Source: Papaver somniferum
Lineage: Eukaryota; Streptophyta; Magnoliopsida; Ranunculales; Papaveraceae
DNA: 64,000 nucleotides
Direction: 5' to 3'
Assembly: GCF_003573695.1 (NCBI RefSeq)
Contig: NC_039364.1
Location: 63,508,256 to 63,572,255 of the forward strand
The position numbers and the translations under genes are program-made. The notes beneath the pieces are model-generated. The model worked only from the letters and a program-made list of their open reading frames with translations, was not told the DNA's origin and did not search any database. Below, in pieces: positions 12,058 to 23,045 of this stretch; the first letter of the stretch is position 1, and every line of letters starts with the position of its first letter.

Positions 12058-13905
12058 TTTTCTTTCCATGATATCTTGAACCTTGGACTTCTGAGAGATG
12101 TGAGGTTTTATTCTGGTCTTGATTTCTTGATCGGTTTTGGATTGTGAAATCGATCGTCTTGACAAGTGGACCGTCAGTCCCCAGTATTTTGTTAAGTCTC
12201 TCCCTTTCGTTTTCCCTTCTCTGAGACCTAGATAGAGGACCCAGGTAGAAAAATTGATGTAAAGACCTAGGTGGTCGAAGTTGGAGGTACCTTGATGAAG
12301 GACTTAGCGAAGAGACCTGGTGGACACCGATCGACTGTGGAAGTCATGAATCCCGTCTAAGAATTGTTGCTTGCATGTTGTAAGCTCTAGAAGCTGTAGG
12401 GACCTCATACAAGGTCGGAATTTGATGCTTGACCCCAACTTTCGAATCTAAGAGGCTGAGTTATCACATGAGAAAAGAATCACTCAATTTGGAGTTGTAG
12501 AGGTCATCCAACGAAGCGTGCGCATTTGCAATTGGTAATCCCGTACAAATTTTTCAGATTTCGTAGACCTGACGGTAAAGGACATATCTTTCAGCTCGTA
12601 TGTCCGATTGATGCGCCCTTTTGGTATGTTGTAGAAGAAACATAGACGAACATCTTTCGTTGAGGAAGTATTGTCCCATTACTCACCCATTGGTACGTTT
12701 CTGTAAACCCATGGCCCGGAGCATGTCGTATCTCATTTGTAGAGGTGATGAGAACATCTTGGAGGAGACTTTGGATTATGCCCACCAATCGTGCCATCTT
12801 TGGTAAGACTTTCATGTGAGCATGTTATCAGGTCTACACATCTTGATATGAATCATTAGTTCTTGGAGAAGTCTGCTTCATGTGTAACACTTAAGAGAAT
12901 GATTAGTTGATGAAGCCCTGAGGATGTTGCTCCTGAGACCGTTGTTGGTGCTGAGACCATGAATGATTACGCTCCAGAGATCCTTGTCGATGCTGAGATC
13001 ATGGATGGCGTTCCTTTAGAGATTATTTGATGCTGATGCCATGGTTGGAATTGCTCCAAAGACCGAAAAAGGCTAGAACCATGATTATAGATATAATCTT
13101 TGCTCCTCCATCCAGTGAGCCTTTTACATTCACGAACTAGTTGATGAGTTGAGCGTCCGTAAGATGAAGGTGTACTGAGAGTTCAACCGGAATGCTCTTG
13201 AAAGCATAACTTTACCATGAACTGGCTTTGTCAGTGAGTCGACATTGTTGCGGTAGATGGCATCAAGAGTTTTCATACTGGATGTGATTGGTGAAGAGAG
13301 AAAGTTCCTCAATCATTCAGGGGATTGTGATGTAGCGAAAACCCGTTGATGAAGTTTCACGAAATCACCTCAGGTTTCCCAGTGTATATTGAAGGAGTTA
13401 GTGTCATCCATGTATGATGTTGCATATGCTTCAGAAGTCTTATCATGGGATAATGAAGACTTATCGTTTAGTTACATTTTGATGTGTTGGTGTTGAATCA
13501 ATGTGTCATCGTCGAGATATTTGTGTTGAAGTTGTACTCTTTGATTGGGAGTACAATTTGATGGCTTCTTAGATGCTTGAGCGTTGAAGCGTATATTTCT
13601 TAAGCATCGAATGTTTGATCATCTCGGCCCTGGAGTATCTTCCATTGATTCATCATCCCTTTCGTTGCGGTAGTGGGATTCGACACTTGTGCAGACATCA
13701 GAGCTTTCTGATTTTTTGGAACACATGGACTTGCAGGAGAGACACCCAAAGTGTTCTTTGCGATGTTTGGACATCTTCTCGTTAATGAATGTTTCGGTGC
13801 TTGATTCGGAGGAGCGTCAGATTCAACCACTTGGTAAAATACTAATGTGGTGAATCTACCATTCATAACGTCTTGCAAAGTTGTTAGCAGAATTGAGTCC
13901 CCATG
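12058..13905. other. Gypsy internal region without recognisable genes
   Basis: No RT, RNase H or integrase motif is found on either strand, although pol would be expected around here. Two plus-strand fragments look like debris of the antisense gene. One at 12928-13030 could encode a short Pro-Glu/Ala-rich repeat (VAPETVVGAETM-like units). The other, at about 13533-13563, repeats almost exactly the bases at 11868-11898 in exon 5. Minus-strand frames at 13600-13878 are open but show no known domain. Confidence 0.45.
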
Positions 13906-14235
13906 CTAGGATAGCATGTGAGGAAATAAATGACATAGACGTGGGATGAGACTTGCCTGAGTGCGGAACCTCTTGATGGATGTATATGCATCTTTTGCAG
14001 GTTCTTTCTTCAACCTCGTCAAAGTTTGAAATTCTTCCAAGTACTCTGATGATGGAATGTCCGTCAAATCTTCAGGATCAGAACTTTCTTCATTGGAGAG
14101 ACGTGTAACCAAAGGCGCTTTGTAAGTACCCATCTTTTCAGCGTGGATCCATGCTCGTCTGAAGGACATGTCATATCCTGGATCTTCCTGATTATGTGAA
14201 ACTTGGTTTCTGTCCAGTGTGGAACTTATGTTCAC
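13906..14235 (-). pseudogene. Gypsy polyprotein remnant between protease and lost RT
   Basis: A 109-codon minus-strand open frame, rich in Glu, Asp and Ser, lies just downstream of the aspartic-protease remnant in the direction of transcription. It includes MSFRRAWIHAEKMGTYKAP-type sequence. This corresponds to the linker normally found between protease and RT in gypsy polyproteins. No catalytic motif is present. It is separated from the protease frame by a frameshift near 14200-14240, so it is decayed. Confidence 0.4.
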
Positions 14236-14564
14236 TTTGAGACTGATGTATCCATAAGTATTCCAAGCGCTCCTTCAAGGTCTCTGATTGAGATGGGAGC
14301 ATGAGTAGCTTCTTGTAGACTGATGCCTGCGGCTCTGAGGTTTTCAGTGGAATGATGTTAATGGCGGTGCCGGCATCGATCAACGTTCTTCCAAATTTGT
14401 TTCTTCGACTGTGGAAAGCAGTCCCCAGTCGTACATCTCTTGGTTTGTGGCTGGAGGCTCAAGAAGTATTTCCGGAATGGACTTCTTGACACGATGTGGT
14501 TCAGTGCTGTGAACATGTCTCTCTTTTGTGCCTTCGACAGATAGAGAAATTCACGTTCGACCAA
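14192..14564 (-). pseudogene. Gypsy aspartic protease remnant
   Basis: The minus-strand frame contains IDAGTAINIIPL, which matches the DxG-x-x-x-N-I-I-P active-site region of Tat/Athila-type gypsy proteases. The upstream part (about 14358-14564) is in a different frame, so at least one frameshift separates the two halves. It follows gag on the minus strand as expected. It cannot give a continuous polyprotein as it stands. The assignment rests on this one motif and the position. Confidence 0.55.
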
Positions 14565-14730
14565 GGATTGAACTGCCTCTTTTATAGGTTGTTCAGAGAG
14601 CGTAAAGGTTATGATTAGGAGAGGATTCTTGTGTACTCCTCAAGTGCCCAGTTGAAGCTATTGTGGATCAACCTTCTCTTTGGTGACGTGCTTCAAAATA
14701 TTGCAGTTACTTGTCGACTGATTGATAAAT

Positions 14731-15213
14731 CTATGAAGGTGATAGTACCTTGGATTCTTCATGTTGGCTCTCTATGATGAGCAACAGTTTGATTACACCG
14801 TCTTGAACCCAGACTTCCAGTAACTCTATCACTCCTTCATGAGAAGTTTGAGTCTGTCCGATCATTTTCCCGTTCGTTGATGCCAGGTCGAGGTTTGTGC
14901 AAGATTGGTTATCCTTCCGTGATGCTTTTGTAGGAAGAGGTGTTGGATGTCGCATGTTTGAGCAGAAGCTTTCCTTTTTCTTCCTTGAGCAACAACGTTC
15001 ATGGAAGGTTGGACATCGTACTTTTTGTTGATCAGGCGTCGGATGCTCCGAGGTTCCTCGACCTTGTAGACTTTGCTCAGTAAAGCAGGTGTAGTAGTCT
15101 CTGATCGTTTTGGCTGCTTCATGAAGTTCTGAGAAAGTGTGGAACCGGAGGTTTTCCAGCAAGGCTCTGTAGACCGGGATCATTTTGTTGACGCACAAGT
15201 CTACAAATTGTTG
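14731..15213 (-). pseudogene. C-terminal part of gypsy Gag, after an in-frame stop and with a later frameshift
   Basis: This frame continues directly from the main gag frame after the TAG at 15214-15216. The first residues (VNKMIPVYRALLENLRF) are typical of Gag downstream of the capsid core. Near 15100 the likely frame switches to the overlapping one (14862-15122), which is richer in Lys/Arg and Ser/Pro as expected for the Gag C-terminus. No CCHC zinc knuckle is evident. One nonsense codon and one frameshift therefore separate it from a working Gag. Confidence 0.55.
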
Positions 15214-16128
15214 CTATGTGACGTTTGGGTCGTGGCAGTCCAAGGCTTGAATTCTGAACCTTTTCACATAATCATCAGGATGTTCGCTTCTCCTTAGAAA
15301 CATCCTTCCTAGACCAGAGAGAGTGACTTTCTCTGACACGAAGAAGTATTTTCTGTGGAAAACATTAATCATCTCTCCCCAATCGGTGATACTTCCCGGT
15401 GCGATGTTGTTGTACCAGGTGTATGCTCTACCTGTCAGAAACTTTGAAAATTCCTTCAGACGGATGACATGGTTGTGCTCGTGTTCGCCCAATAGAAATA
15501 TGTTCCCGAGCATTGCCTGTTCCGTCATACAAAGTGAAGGTTGGAGAGGTATAACCTTTTGGAAGAGGAATCTTTGCGTAGCAGTAGGGTACGGAGGATG
15601 GTGACGATGGACATGTGGGGTTTTGTCTTTTCCACGGATCTCCAGAAGGCGTTCCAAATACTCCCGAGTGATGAAGTTTGATGACTCCTTCGCCGATGGA
15701 TCGTCTGCAGCTTTGCGGACTTCATCATCATCTACTGTATGAATCGGAATTACCTCAGGATCATCGTCTGAGGATTTTTCCTTCTCTTTTCCTTTTCTTT
15801 GGGTCTTCCTTGTATCAGTGAGAGCTTTCTGTTGATTAAATAGCTCCTTCTGTGCTGTAGCCATATCGGTTTGATTCTTTGCAAGAGTCTCCTGCATTAT
15901 AATGAGATCAGCAATGGTAGGTGGTGGATTTCCTCTGACTTCCTCAGGGTGTCGGCCGAACAAAGGATGACCCTCCGCGTTGACGTGAGGAGGAGTAACG
16001 TCACCACCGTCAGTGTTAGAGGAAAGAATCGTTCCAGGGATATCCTCGTTGTCGTTGTTGTTGTTGTTGCTAGTGCTAGCACCATTTATATTAGAACCTG
16101 TAACTAATCCGGACCTAAGACCAGCCAT
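15214..16128 (-). CDS. Retrotransposon Gag (Ty3/gypsy), ended by a premature TAG
   Basis: 304 codons from ATG at 16128. Residues 1-60 are low-complexity with an Asn run, and residues 80-160 are charged and probably coiled-coil (MQETLAKNQTDMATAQKEL). Residues 210-300 hold the Retrotrans_gag core, including LTGRAYTWYNNIAPGS and a WGEMINVFHRKYF motif. This capsid-like domain packages element RNA into virus-like particles. The start lies about 57 bp inside the 5' LTR end (LTR B), beside the primer site, as expected. The frame ends at TAG 15214-15216, immediately before a further in-frame gag block, so the stop is probably a mutation rather than the natural end. No host role is implied. Confidence 0.85.
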   Translation of the reverse strand: MAGLRSGLVTGSNINGASTSNNNNNDNEDIPGTILSSNTDGGDVTPPHVNAEGHPLFGRHPEEVRGNPPPTIADLIIMQETLAKNQTDMATAQKELFNQQKALTDTRKTQRKGKEKEKSSDDDPEVIPIHTVDDDEVRKAADDPSAKESSNFITREYLERLLEIRGKDKTPHVHRHHPPYPTATQRFLFQKVIPLQPSLCMTEQAMLGNIFLLGEHEHNHVIRLKEFSKFLTGRAYTWYNNIAPGSITDWGEMINVFHRKYFFVSEKVTLSGLGRMFLRRSEHPDDYVKRFRIQALDCHDPNVT

Positions 16129-16164
16129 CTTGTGAAATAGCGAGATTGCAAGCGAGAGAATGAT

Positions 16165-16183
16165 CTCCCACTGTGGTCGCCAA
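16165..16183 (-). other. Putative primer-binding site of the gypsy element
   Basis: On the minus strand, two bases after the LTR B terminus CCATCTACA, comes TTGGCGACCACAGTGGGAG. TTGGCG(A/C)C... followed by GTGGG is the common primer-site form in plant gypsy elements. The position next to the LTR and ahead of gag fixes the element's direction. The tRNA was not identified. Confidence 0.65.
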
Positions 16184-16185
16184 TC

Positions 16186-19100
16186 TGTAGATGGGGGAAA
16201 ACGATTTGCTGGTTTTTAAGAAATTGAGGAGACGACCGTACGGAGGAGACTCCTCGAACCGAGCGAAATGTTAAACCTCACACAGATGCACCGCTGCAAA
16301 GGGGGTGCTTTAGATTCGAGAGATCAATCTGTAGTACTCCGGCCTAAATCAAGACAATGACCGTTCCAGAGTAAATTCGTTCACAAGAGAGGATGGGTTG
16401 ATCTGTAGGAGGGAAGCTGGGAAATGTGTGGAATCAATGGGAATCAAAGATTGTGCGTGTGTGAATTCTGAATATGATAAGCTCTGAATGATTGAAATTG
16501 CTTAATTGAGAGTAGTTGCTCAATTGATGAGTTGATGATCTCGTGTTTCCGATGAGACCTGAGATTGATGATACTGATGATGATGATTCAATCATGATTC
16601 AGAGACTTATTTATATTGTTGGAATTGTAGACACCATGATCCCATGAAGTGTGACAGTTAATGGAATCAAGGAGTGGGGAAGTGGATATCGTGTTTTAAA
16701 CCAGTTGCTCAACGTGTGGAGACTTGGTCGATTTTCCACCCACTACCTCGTGAATTCCTTCAACTGATTGCACGACTTGCTCACATTCCATCGTGTGTTT
16801 GAACACACGTGTCGTAGACCGCCAGACCAAAACCCTAAGTGATATCCCCCAAAGTGACACGATTGACGTCTCGTGGTTTGTTAGTCAATTGATGACTTCG
16901 TGGTTTGATGGGACGATGATTCCATGTAGTTGCTGAGTTGAACATGATGTTCTGAAACTCATGAATTGAACATGTCATGAGACAGAGGTATAGTTCTTAC
17001 GATGAAGTGAGCAAGTATTGCTCATTCGATGGATCGTTGAATATTGATTGTTGAACCAATATTCCTTGGTTTGAGCAAATATTTATCATCTGACCAAGTG
17101 TTGCTCATGTGATGAATTGCTGAATATTTGATCGTCTAAGCAAGTGTTGATCATCTGATGGATTATTGGCAGCGTGACCAAAATATTAATTAAAGTACTG
17201 GTTGTTGAACCGATCATAATTAATAAGATTAATGACCATGAGGTCGTCGTAAAATTATTAAGGTTGGAATCTTGAATGATGATCCTTGGATTCAGAAACC
17301 CTAATTTGATCAATTGATGATCAATTCATGGTTCGTCAGAATTTTAACCATGGGATGAAGGAGGGAGTGACTACATGGGACCGTGGATCAACCATGTAGT
17401 GTCCATATGCACACGTGAGCAAATACAAAGAACTCCTGAAGAGTTGACGATTTTTTGGTGGAAGAATGATTAAATGCTGGCTTAATCATTTATTCAAAAA
17501 TGCTCGTCTGAGCCTTAGGTGAGAAAACCTAATTAATTATGATGAGGCGAGGGACCGACCATGGAGTCATGAAACCGGCCCTAGGTTTTCACTTGACCGC
17601 CTGACGATCACTTCATGAAAATCCAAAGTGTTTGGAAGAGTTTTGGACCTAATACGAGCAATTGTGCAAATTAGGTCAAAACTGTGAAAATTGATGGAAC
17701 CGGCTTCCGTGAGCCAAAGAGACAATCTTGGTCGGTCAAGATAGCGTGCTCATGTCCCCAAGTCGTCCGCGTCTCAGTCCTGAGAATTTTTATATTTTCT
17801 GGCGTGCAATTGAGCATCCATTCGAGAAAATATGCCAAAATTAGGGTTTCGACGAAACTGAGGAAAACACAATGAGATGATGAAAAATAATTATAAAATA
17901 AGGAATGAGAAGGCGTGGGACCTCCGTGGTGCCTTCTCCTTAATTTTATAATATTTTGATGATTTTATGAAAAATTCATGAATTTTGAGAAATTTGATGA
18001 ATTTAGGGAGTTTCCATGAATTGAAGGAGTTTTCATGAGTTCATGGAAGCAAAATATTAAAATAATAAAAACACGGGCGTGTGGGACCATGAAGGCATGG
18101 TCAGCCAGCTATAGACCGGTCCCACGAGTTTTTCATAATTTTTTAATATATTTAGGTATTTTTGATGATTTGAGGGAATTTTTCCTAATTTGAGAGAAAT
18201 ACCATAAAATCAAGGAATTTGATGAATTCTAGGAAAAATAGGATAAATAATAAGAAAATAATAAAGCAAAGGGCGTGTGGGACCGGCTAGGGCATGGCCG
18301 GCCGACTAGTGGCCCGGTCCCACAAGTTTTCATAATTTTATTTTATTTTATTATTATATGATGATTTGTGCAAAAAATACCATGAAATCAAGGAGTTTTT
18401 TCATGAAATTAGAGAAATAATAATAATAATAATAAAATAATGAGGAACCATGAGGTGTGGGGCCGGCTGGGACCAAGGCATGGCCGGTTGGCCAACGGTC
18501 AGGCCCCACACTTCTTTCCTTAATTTTATATTATTTTTTACGAATTTTTGAAAATACCATGAAACCGAGGAGTTTCCTCGAGACGAAAGAGATTTAATAA
18601 AATCAGAGAATTTTCATCAAATCATGGAAAATAATAAAAATGCATTAAAAATATGAAACTGGCGTGGGATTGACTACAACACGGTCGGTCGGTCGTGTGT
18701 CCGTGTTCCCAGCACCTTGGTCAATATTTTTAATTATTTATTATTTTCTTCCCTATTTTGCATAGGTTCATCGTTTCGTTATATTTTGAAATACTCGTTC
18801 GTGCGGTGATTGTTAGTGTATCGTCGTTGAATACACTTTCACCATTTGAATCGGTACTTACTTAGAGGTAGCTTAGACGCCCGGTTGTTGATTATTTATT
18901 ACTAATTGTGGAATTCAGTGGAGAATAATTCACAAAACTGAGTAATAAGATGTTTATTATTAATTCATAGGATCAGCTGAGGATTCGACTACGAATTCAG
19001 AATAATAAAGTGAGCATTACCATTCCATGGGATCGTAGATTCGACCATAGAATCAGAGTAATTAAGATTTATCTATTACCATTTATGAGACCAGTTGTGG

Positions 19101-19767
19101 ATTTTATCATGAAATCGGAGTAATGAGATAATATAGTTATTGCTATTCTATGAGATTAAGTCGTGGATTCTATCATAAAATCAGAACAATTGTTTATTGC
19201 CATTCTGTGGGACCAGTCGTGGATTCGACCATGGATAAGATCAATTGTTATTGCCATTCCATGGGACCAGTCATGGATTCGACCATGGAATAGGAGAAAT
19301 TGTTATTTCCATTCCATGGGACCAGTCATGGATTTGACCATGGAATAGGAGCAATTGTAATTAGGAATAATTAACTTTGTGGCTCTATACTAGCAGAGCA
19401 AGCTGTCTAGGAGAATTAATTATCCCAATATGAGCTTGTCGGTAAGTCATATCCTTTATATAGTCAGGGTAAACTCGTTGTTTGTTCCTGAAGACGTTAT
19501 CGCTCTATACAAGCAGAACAAGCTGTCTAGGAGCCGTCCATCTCGTGATACTATATAGAAATAATCACTGAAAGTATTCAGTATTCATGAGATATGCCGT
19601 TGTCCAGTCGCGAGACTACATATCTACATGTACTCTGAGAGAAAGTACTCTCCGTTGAGAATTCGATGAGAGACCCGTGTCTCAATACTCACGTCTGATT
19701 GCTGGATCAGAGCTTCGTATAATTATGAGTTTACGATTTAGCCCTTGTCGAAAATCCACCATCTACA
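16186..19767 (-). repeat. LTR B (internal complete LTR of the composite gypsy element), 3582 bp
   Basis: Bounded by TGTAGATGG at 16186 and CCATCTACA ending at 19767. It is 367 bp longer than LTR A, mainly from extra units of a ~60-bp repeat at about 19010-19350 (units contain CCATGGGACCAGTC and GGATTCGACCATGGAA) and a ~105-bp stretch at about 18725-18835. It serves as the 5' LTR of the gag-containing unit. Confidence 0.9.
19010..19350. repeat. Variable-number ~60-bp tandem repeat inside LTR B
   Basis: About six imperfect units, each with a CCATTCCATGGGACCAGTC-like segment and TGGATTCGACCATGG. The same repeat has one unit in LTR A (about 8680-8740) and about five in LTR C (22315-22625). Copy-number change accounts for most of the LTR length difference. 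Confidence 0.8.
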
Positions 19768-22317
19768 TTAAGTCCCCAGCTTACTGAGGAAAGTTGTGTT
19801 CCTCAGTCAGCATTAAATGGTGATTTTCCGGCCATAAATAACAATACCAGTAATTGAACTTAGTCGTAAGTTGAGACGTTACCGGATTTAGAGAGCATGA
19901 GCAAACCACGACTTGATGAAGGTTTCAATGTGATGATTGGAGTGTCGTTTGATGAGCATAAATTGGTGTTGAACCTCTGGTTTGGACGACGAGTCCGTGG
20001 TTGGTCAGGATTCGCGGGACGGTCCCATGAAAACAAATCCTTGTTTTATGAATGGACGCTCGTTCGTTCGTTAGTTTAAGGAACAAACAAAATAGACATG
20101 AGTCTAATGATATAAAATTCGTCTATGAGCTTTCACGAAAACTGGAATTTTATATTTTAAATATGTGAGATTTCACAAAGTGGAATAAACTCTCGTTTCA
20201 AAGGTGGATGCTCGCGTGAAGGAGCAAAATATATATATTTTTCAAATTAACGTGAGTTTCACGTTAAAATATATTTTGTAAAATCAATGTTTTGATTTTT
20301 AACAATTTTTGAAAGTAGACAACCATACATGGTGAAAGAATGTCTATATGTGAGTTTTCACAATCGTAGAATGGACGTCTGTCCAGATTTTGAGAAACCA
20401 GTGAATGTTCACATTGTAAAATTTACGTGGGTTGTTCACGGTTTTGTGAAAATCATGTCAGAATTTTGCTCGTCTTAGTAGGTTTGAAGGAACGAGCAAG
20501 ATTTGAAGTATTAACTCATGTACTGTTAGTGGAATCGTAAACAGGTAAGAGTTTAAAGTTACCATTTTTGCAGACGCTGATGTGGGCATCTTTATTCCAT
20601 GATTCGTTGTTTTGCTGAATCCTGCGCTTGGTATAAATGATGCGCTGAATGTTATGCATCTGTCACAGCCACTTTGCAAGAATGACTGACTCCCATGATG
20701 ACACTTTCAAAGTCGATGTTTCCAGGGATGACATCTCCGCTGGTGTAACTTCAAGAAATGGTACTTCTGGGACCTCTGAGTGATGGTGAGAGATCCTTCA
20801 TACTGAGTTGTACTCCTGGTTATTTAATTAACTATACCATAGGATGATCATGTAGTGAGGTTTCAGATCAATGTAGACTCCTCGGAAATGGAAGAAATTT
20901 TTCGGGGCGGAGCACCCAGAAGTAAGGACTACAGGATGTTAGCAAATGATGTGCAGTCCCCAGCCGTTTCTTTGGTGAGTTGTTAACGCTCCTTGTGTCA
21001 TGACTTTTTCCTTCCCGTGCAATTAGGATCACGAGACCAAGGTTTTTTTATTTCTTTTCAGACCTTTCTCCATCGATTGACGGTCTTCAACTTGTTCCCA
21101 GGCGAACAAATTCAGGAATCCAGTACTGATGAAGAAGTCGATGTAAATATCTCTTTCGTGCAGGTGATCGCGGCATCTCCTTGAATGAAATAATAATAAT
21201 TTTTGTTGATGGATCCAGGAAGAAATCATTATAGATAAGAATCATGTTGATGAAGCGCACTCTTCTTTGGGAGATGGGAATATGTAGAATTCCCGAAATC
21301 CCGAACCGAATGGAGATAGCGGTGTTGTCAACGGAGATTCTGGCGTCGTCGAGCCTTCAAATGATTTAGAGACTCCCTTAGTAAGTATATATCCTGTAAT
21401 TTCTTCAAAGAAGTATGATATCGCTGATTCATGAATGAATGAATGAAAATCCATGTGAATTTATGGATAACTTTTCCGAAATACGTCACCGGAAAATTTC
21501 AGACTTCAGATTTTACTAGAAACGCTGTAGAATCTTCATCCGAAGTCAGATTTTCGCGGTTTGCATATGTATCTTCAATCCCAGGAAATTCCCAAGCTTT
21601 AGCAGAGAATCTCTTTGAAGTTTGAGCATGTTTAGGGCCTGAAAAATGCGAAATAGTGAACTTCCAGGAGACCTTCAGAACTTTTTCAGATGGCATGTTG
21701 CTCCATGTTTTAGCCACATCCCTTTGCTCGTTCATCGGATTGTCATGAAATTTTGTGATGTTGTAGAAGACATCCATACGAAGAGAATGGTATATAAACC
21801 ATATTCAGTTTCCTCATAGATTTCTCCCAGTTCGCCTTTAGTACAGGGAGGAGTACAGTTTCTTCAGACGAGGTTACCGTAAAACGTATTTTCATGACTT
21901 TCATGATATTTGCTCGTGCCTTGAGTGTATAATGATTAATATTGATAATGTTGGATTGATTGTATGATGTATTTTATGATCTCATTTGGTTTCAAGCTTA
22001 AATGACTCTAATCTCATGTAATCTTCGTATTAGGTGCCAAATACCGAAGTTGAGGATATTGAAACCAATGAGGATAACTCAAACTTACATAGAGTTATTG
22101 ATGAAGATACAACCATCTCTGCACTTCAAGGTCATGGTAAGGTTTTCATTGAAGTCTTGGAAACTCAGATTGTTGCTGCTTCAGTGATAGAAGAAACCGA
22201 AACACCAGTAGAGAATTCTGAAGAAACTGTTGCCCTGGAGGCTGCTCCAGTAATTGAGAACCGTATAGTGGTGCATGAATATCCAAGTGCAGTATTTTCT
22301 TTTGATCCTCCGTTCGA
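19768..22317 (-). mobile_element. Second, truncated internal region of the composite gypsy element
   Basis: Near-identical to 9133-11660, running outward from LTR B. It stops at 22313-22317 (TTCGA), where it switches into LTR sequence. Gag, protease and the primer site of this unit are absent. It contains exons of the antisense gene (separate entry). Confidence 0.85.
20682..22317 (+). pseudogene. Antisense multi-exon gene in the gypsy element (copy 2, nonsense mutation and 3' truncation)
   Basis: Exons correspond one for one with copy 1: candidate ATG exon from 20682, then 20843-20974, 21116-21163, 21219-21380 and 22034 onward. All donors and acceptors are conserved and the internal exon lengths (132, 48, 162 nt) are unchanged. 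Exon 4 has TAG at 21285-21287 where copy 1 reads GAG. Exon 5 keeps the frame that copy 1 has lost near 11430, but is cut at 22317 by the junction with LTR C, so the C-terminal domain is missing. The two copies together suggest an ancestral open gene of about 340 codons over exons 2-5. Confidence 0.6.
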
Positions 22318-23040
22318 CCATAGAATCGGAGTAATTAAGATTTATCTATTATCATTTATGAGACCAGTTGTGGATTCGATCATGAAATCGGAGTAATGAG
22401 ATAATATAGTTATTGTTATTCTATGAGATCAAGCCGTGGATTGTATCATAGGATCAGAACAATTGTTTATTGCCATTCCGTGGGACCAGTCGTGGATTCG
22501 ACCATGGATAGGATCAATTGTTATTGCCATTCCATGGGACCAGTCGTGGATTCGACCATGGAATATGAGCAATTGTTATTGCCATTCCATGGGACCAGTC
22601 GTGGATTCGACCATGGAATAGGAGCAATTGTAATTAGGAATAATTAACTTTGTGGCTCTATACTAGCAGAGCAAGCTGTCTAGGAGCATTAATTATCCCA
22701 ATATGAGCTTGTCGGTAAGTCATATCCTTTATATAGTCAGGGTAAACTCGTTGTTTGTTCCTGAAGACGTTGTCGCTCTATACTAGCAGAGCAAGCTGTC
22801 TAGGAGCCGTCCATCTCGTGATACTATATAGAAATAATCACTGAAAGTATTCAGTATTCATGAGATATGTCGTTGTCCAGTCGTGAGACTACATATCTAC
22901 ATGTACTCTGAGAGAAAGTACTCTCCGTTGAGAATTCGATGAGAGACCGTGTATCAATACTCACGTCTGATTGCTGGATCATAGCTTCGTATAATTATGA
23001 GTTTACGATTTTAGCCCTTGTCGAAAATCCACCATCTACA
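22313..23040 (-). repeat. LTR C, truncated (about 725 bp) outer LTR of the composite gypsy element
   Basis: Matches about 19027-19767 of LTR B, including the terminal CCATCTACA at 23032-23040 and the ~60-bp repeats. It begins at a TTCGA shared by both parent sequences, a microhomology junction. AGTAT follows at 23041, completing the target duplication. Confidence 0.88.
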
Positions 23041-23045
23041 AGTAT

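Larger units (their letters stand above)
5918..23040 (-). mobile_element. Composite Ty3/gypsy LTR element: LTR A, internal, LTR B, partial internal, truncated LTR C
   Basis: Both outer ends carry the 9-bp inverted terminus TGTAGATGG / CCATCTACA, and AGTAT lies directly outside (5913-5917 and 23041-23045). The homologous LTR1 at about 61625 shows the uninterrupted target, so the whole 17.1 kb behaves as one insertion. Direction is set by gag (minus strand) and by a primer-binding-type site beside LTR B. On the minus strand the order is: truncated LTR C, 3' part of an internal region, full LTR B, internal region with gag and protease, full LTR A. This is what unequal LTR recombination plus one internal deletion would leave. 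No RT, RNase H or integrase is recognisable, so it is presumably non-autonomous. Gag resembles Tat/Athila-type gypsy elements; lineage is a judgement from memory. Confidence 0.9.

Noticed and set aside
11683..12165. 160-codon minus-strand frame overlapping exon 5 of the antisense gene
   Set aside because: Opposite-strand shadow; the plus-strand frame has splice-consistent exons, a natural stop and conserved counterparts in copy 2.
19163..19348. Open frame with repeated IPWDQSWIRPW-like units (also 22423-22647)
   Set aside because: Produced by the ~60-bp tandem repeat in the LTR, which happens to lack stops in one frame; copy number varies and LTR A lacks it.
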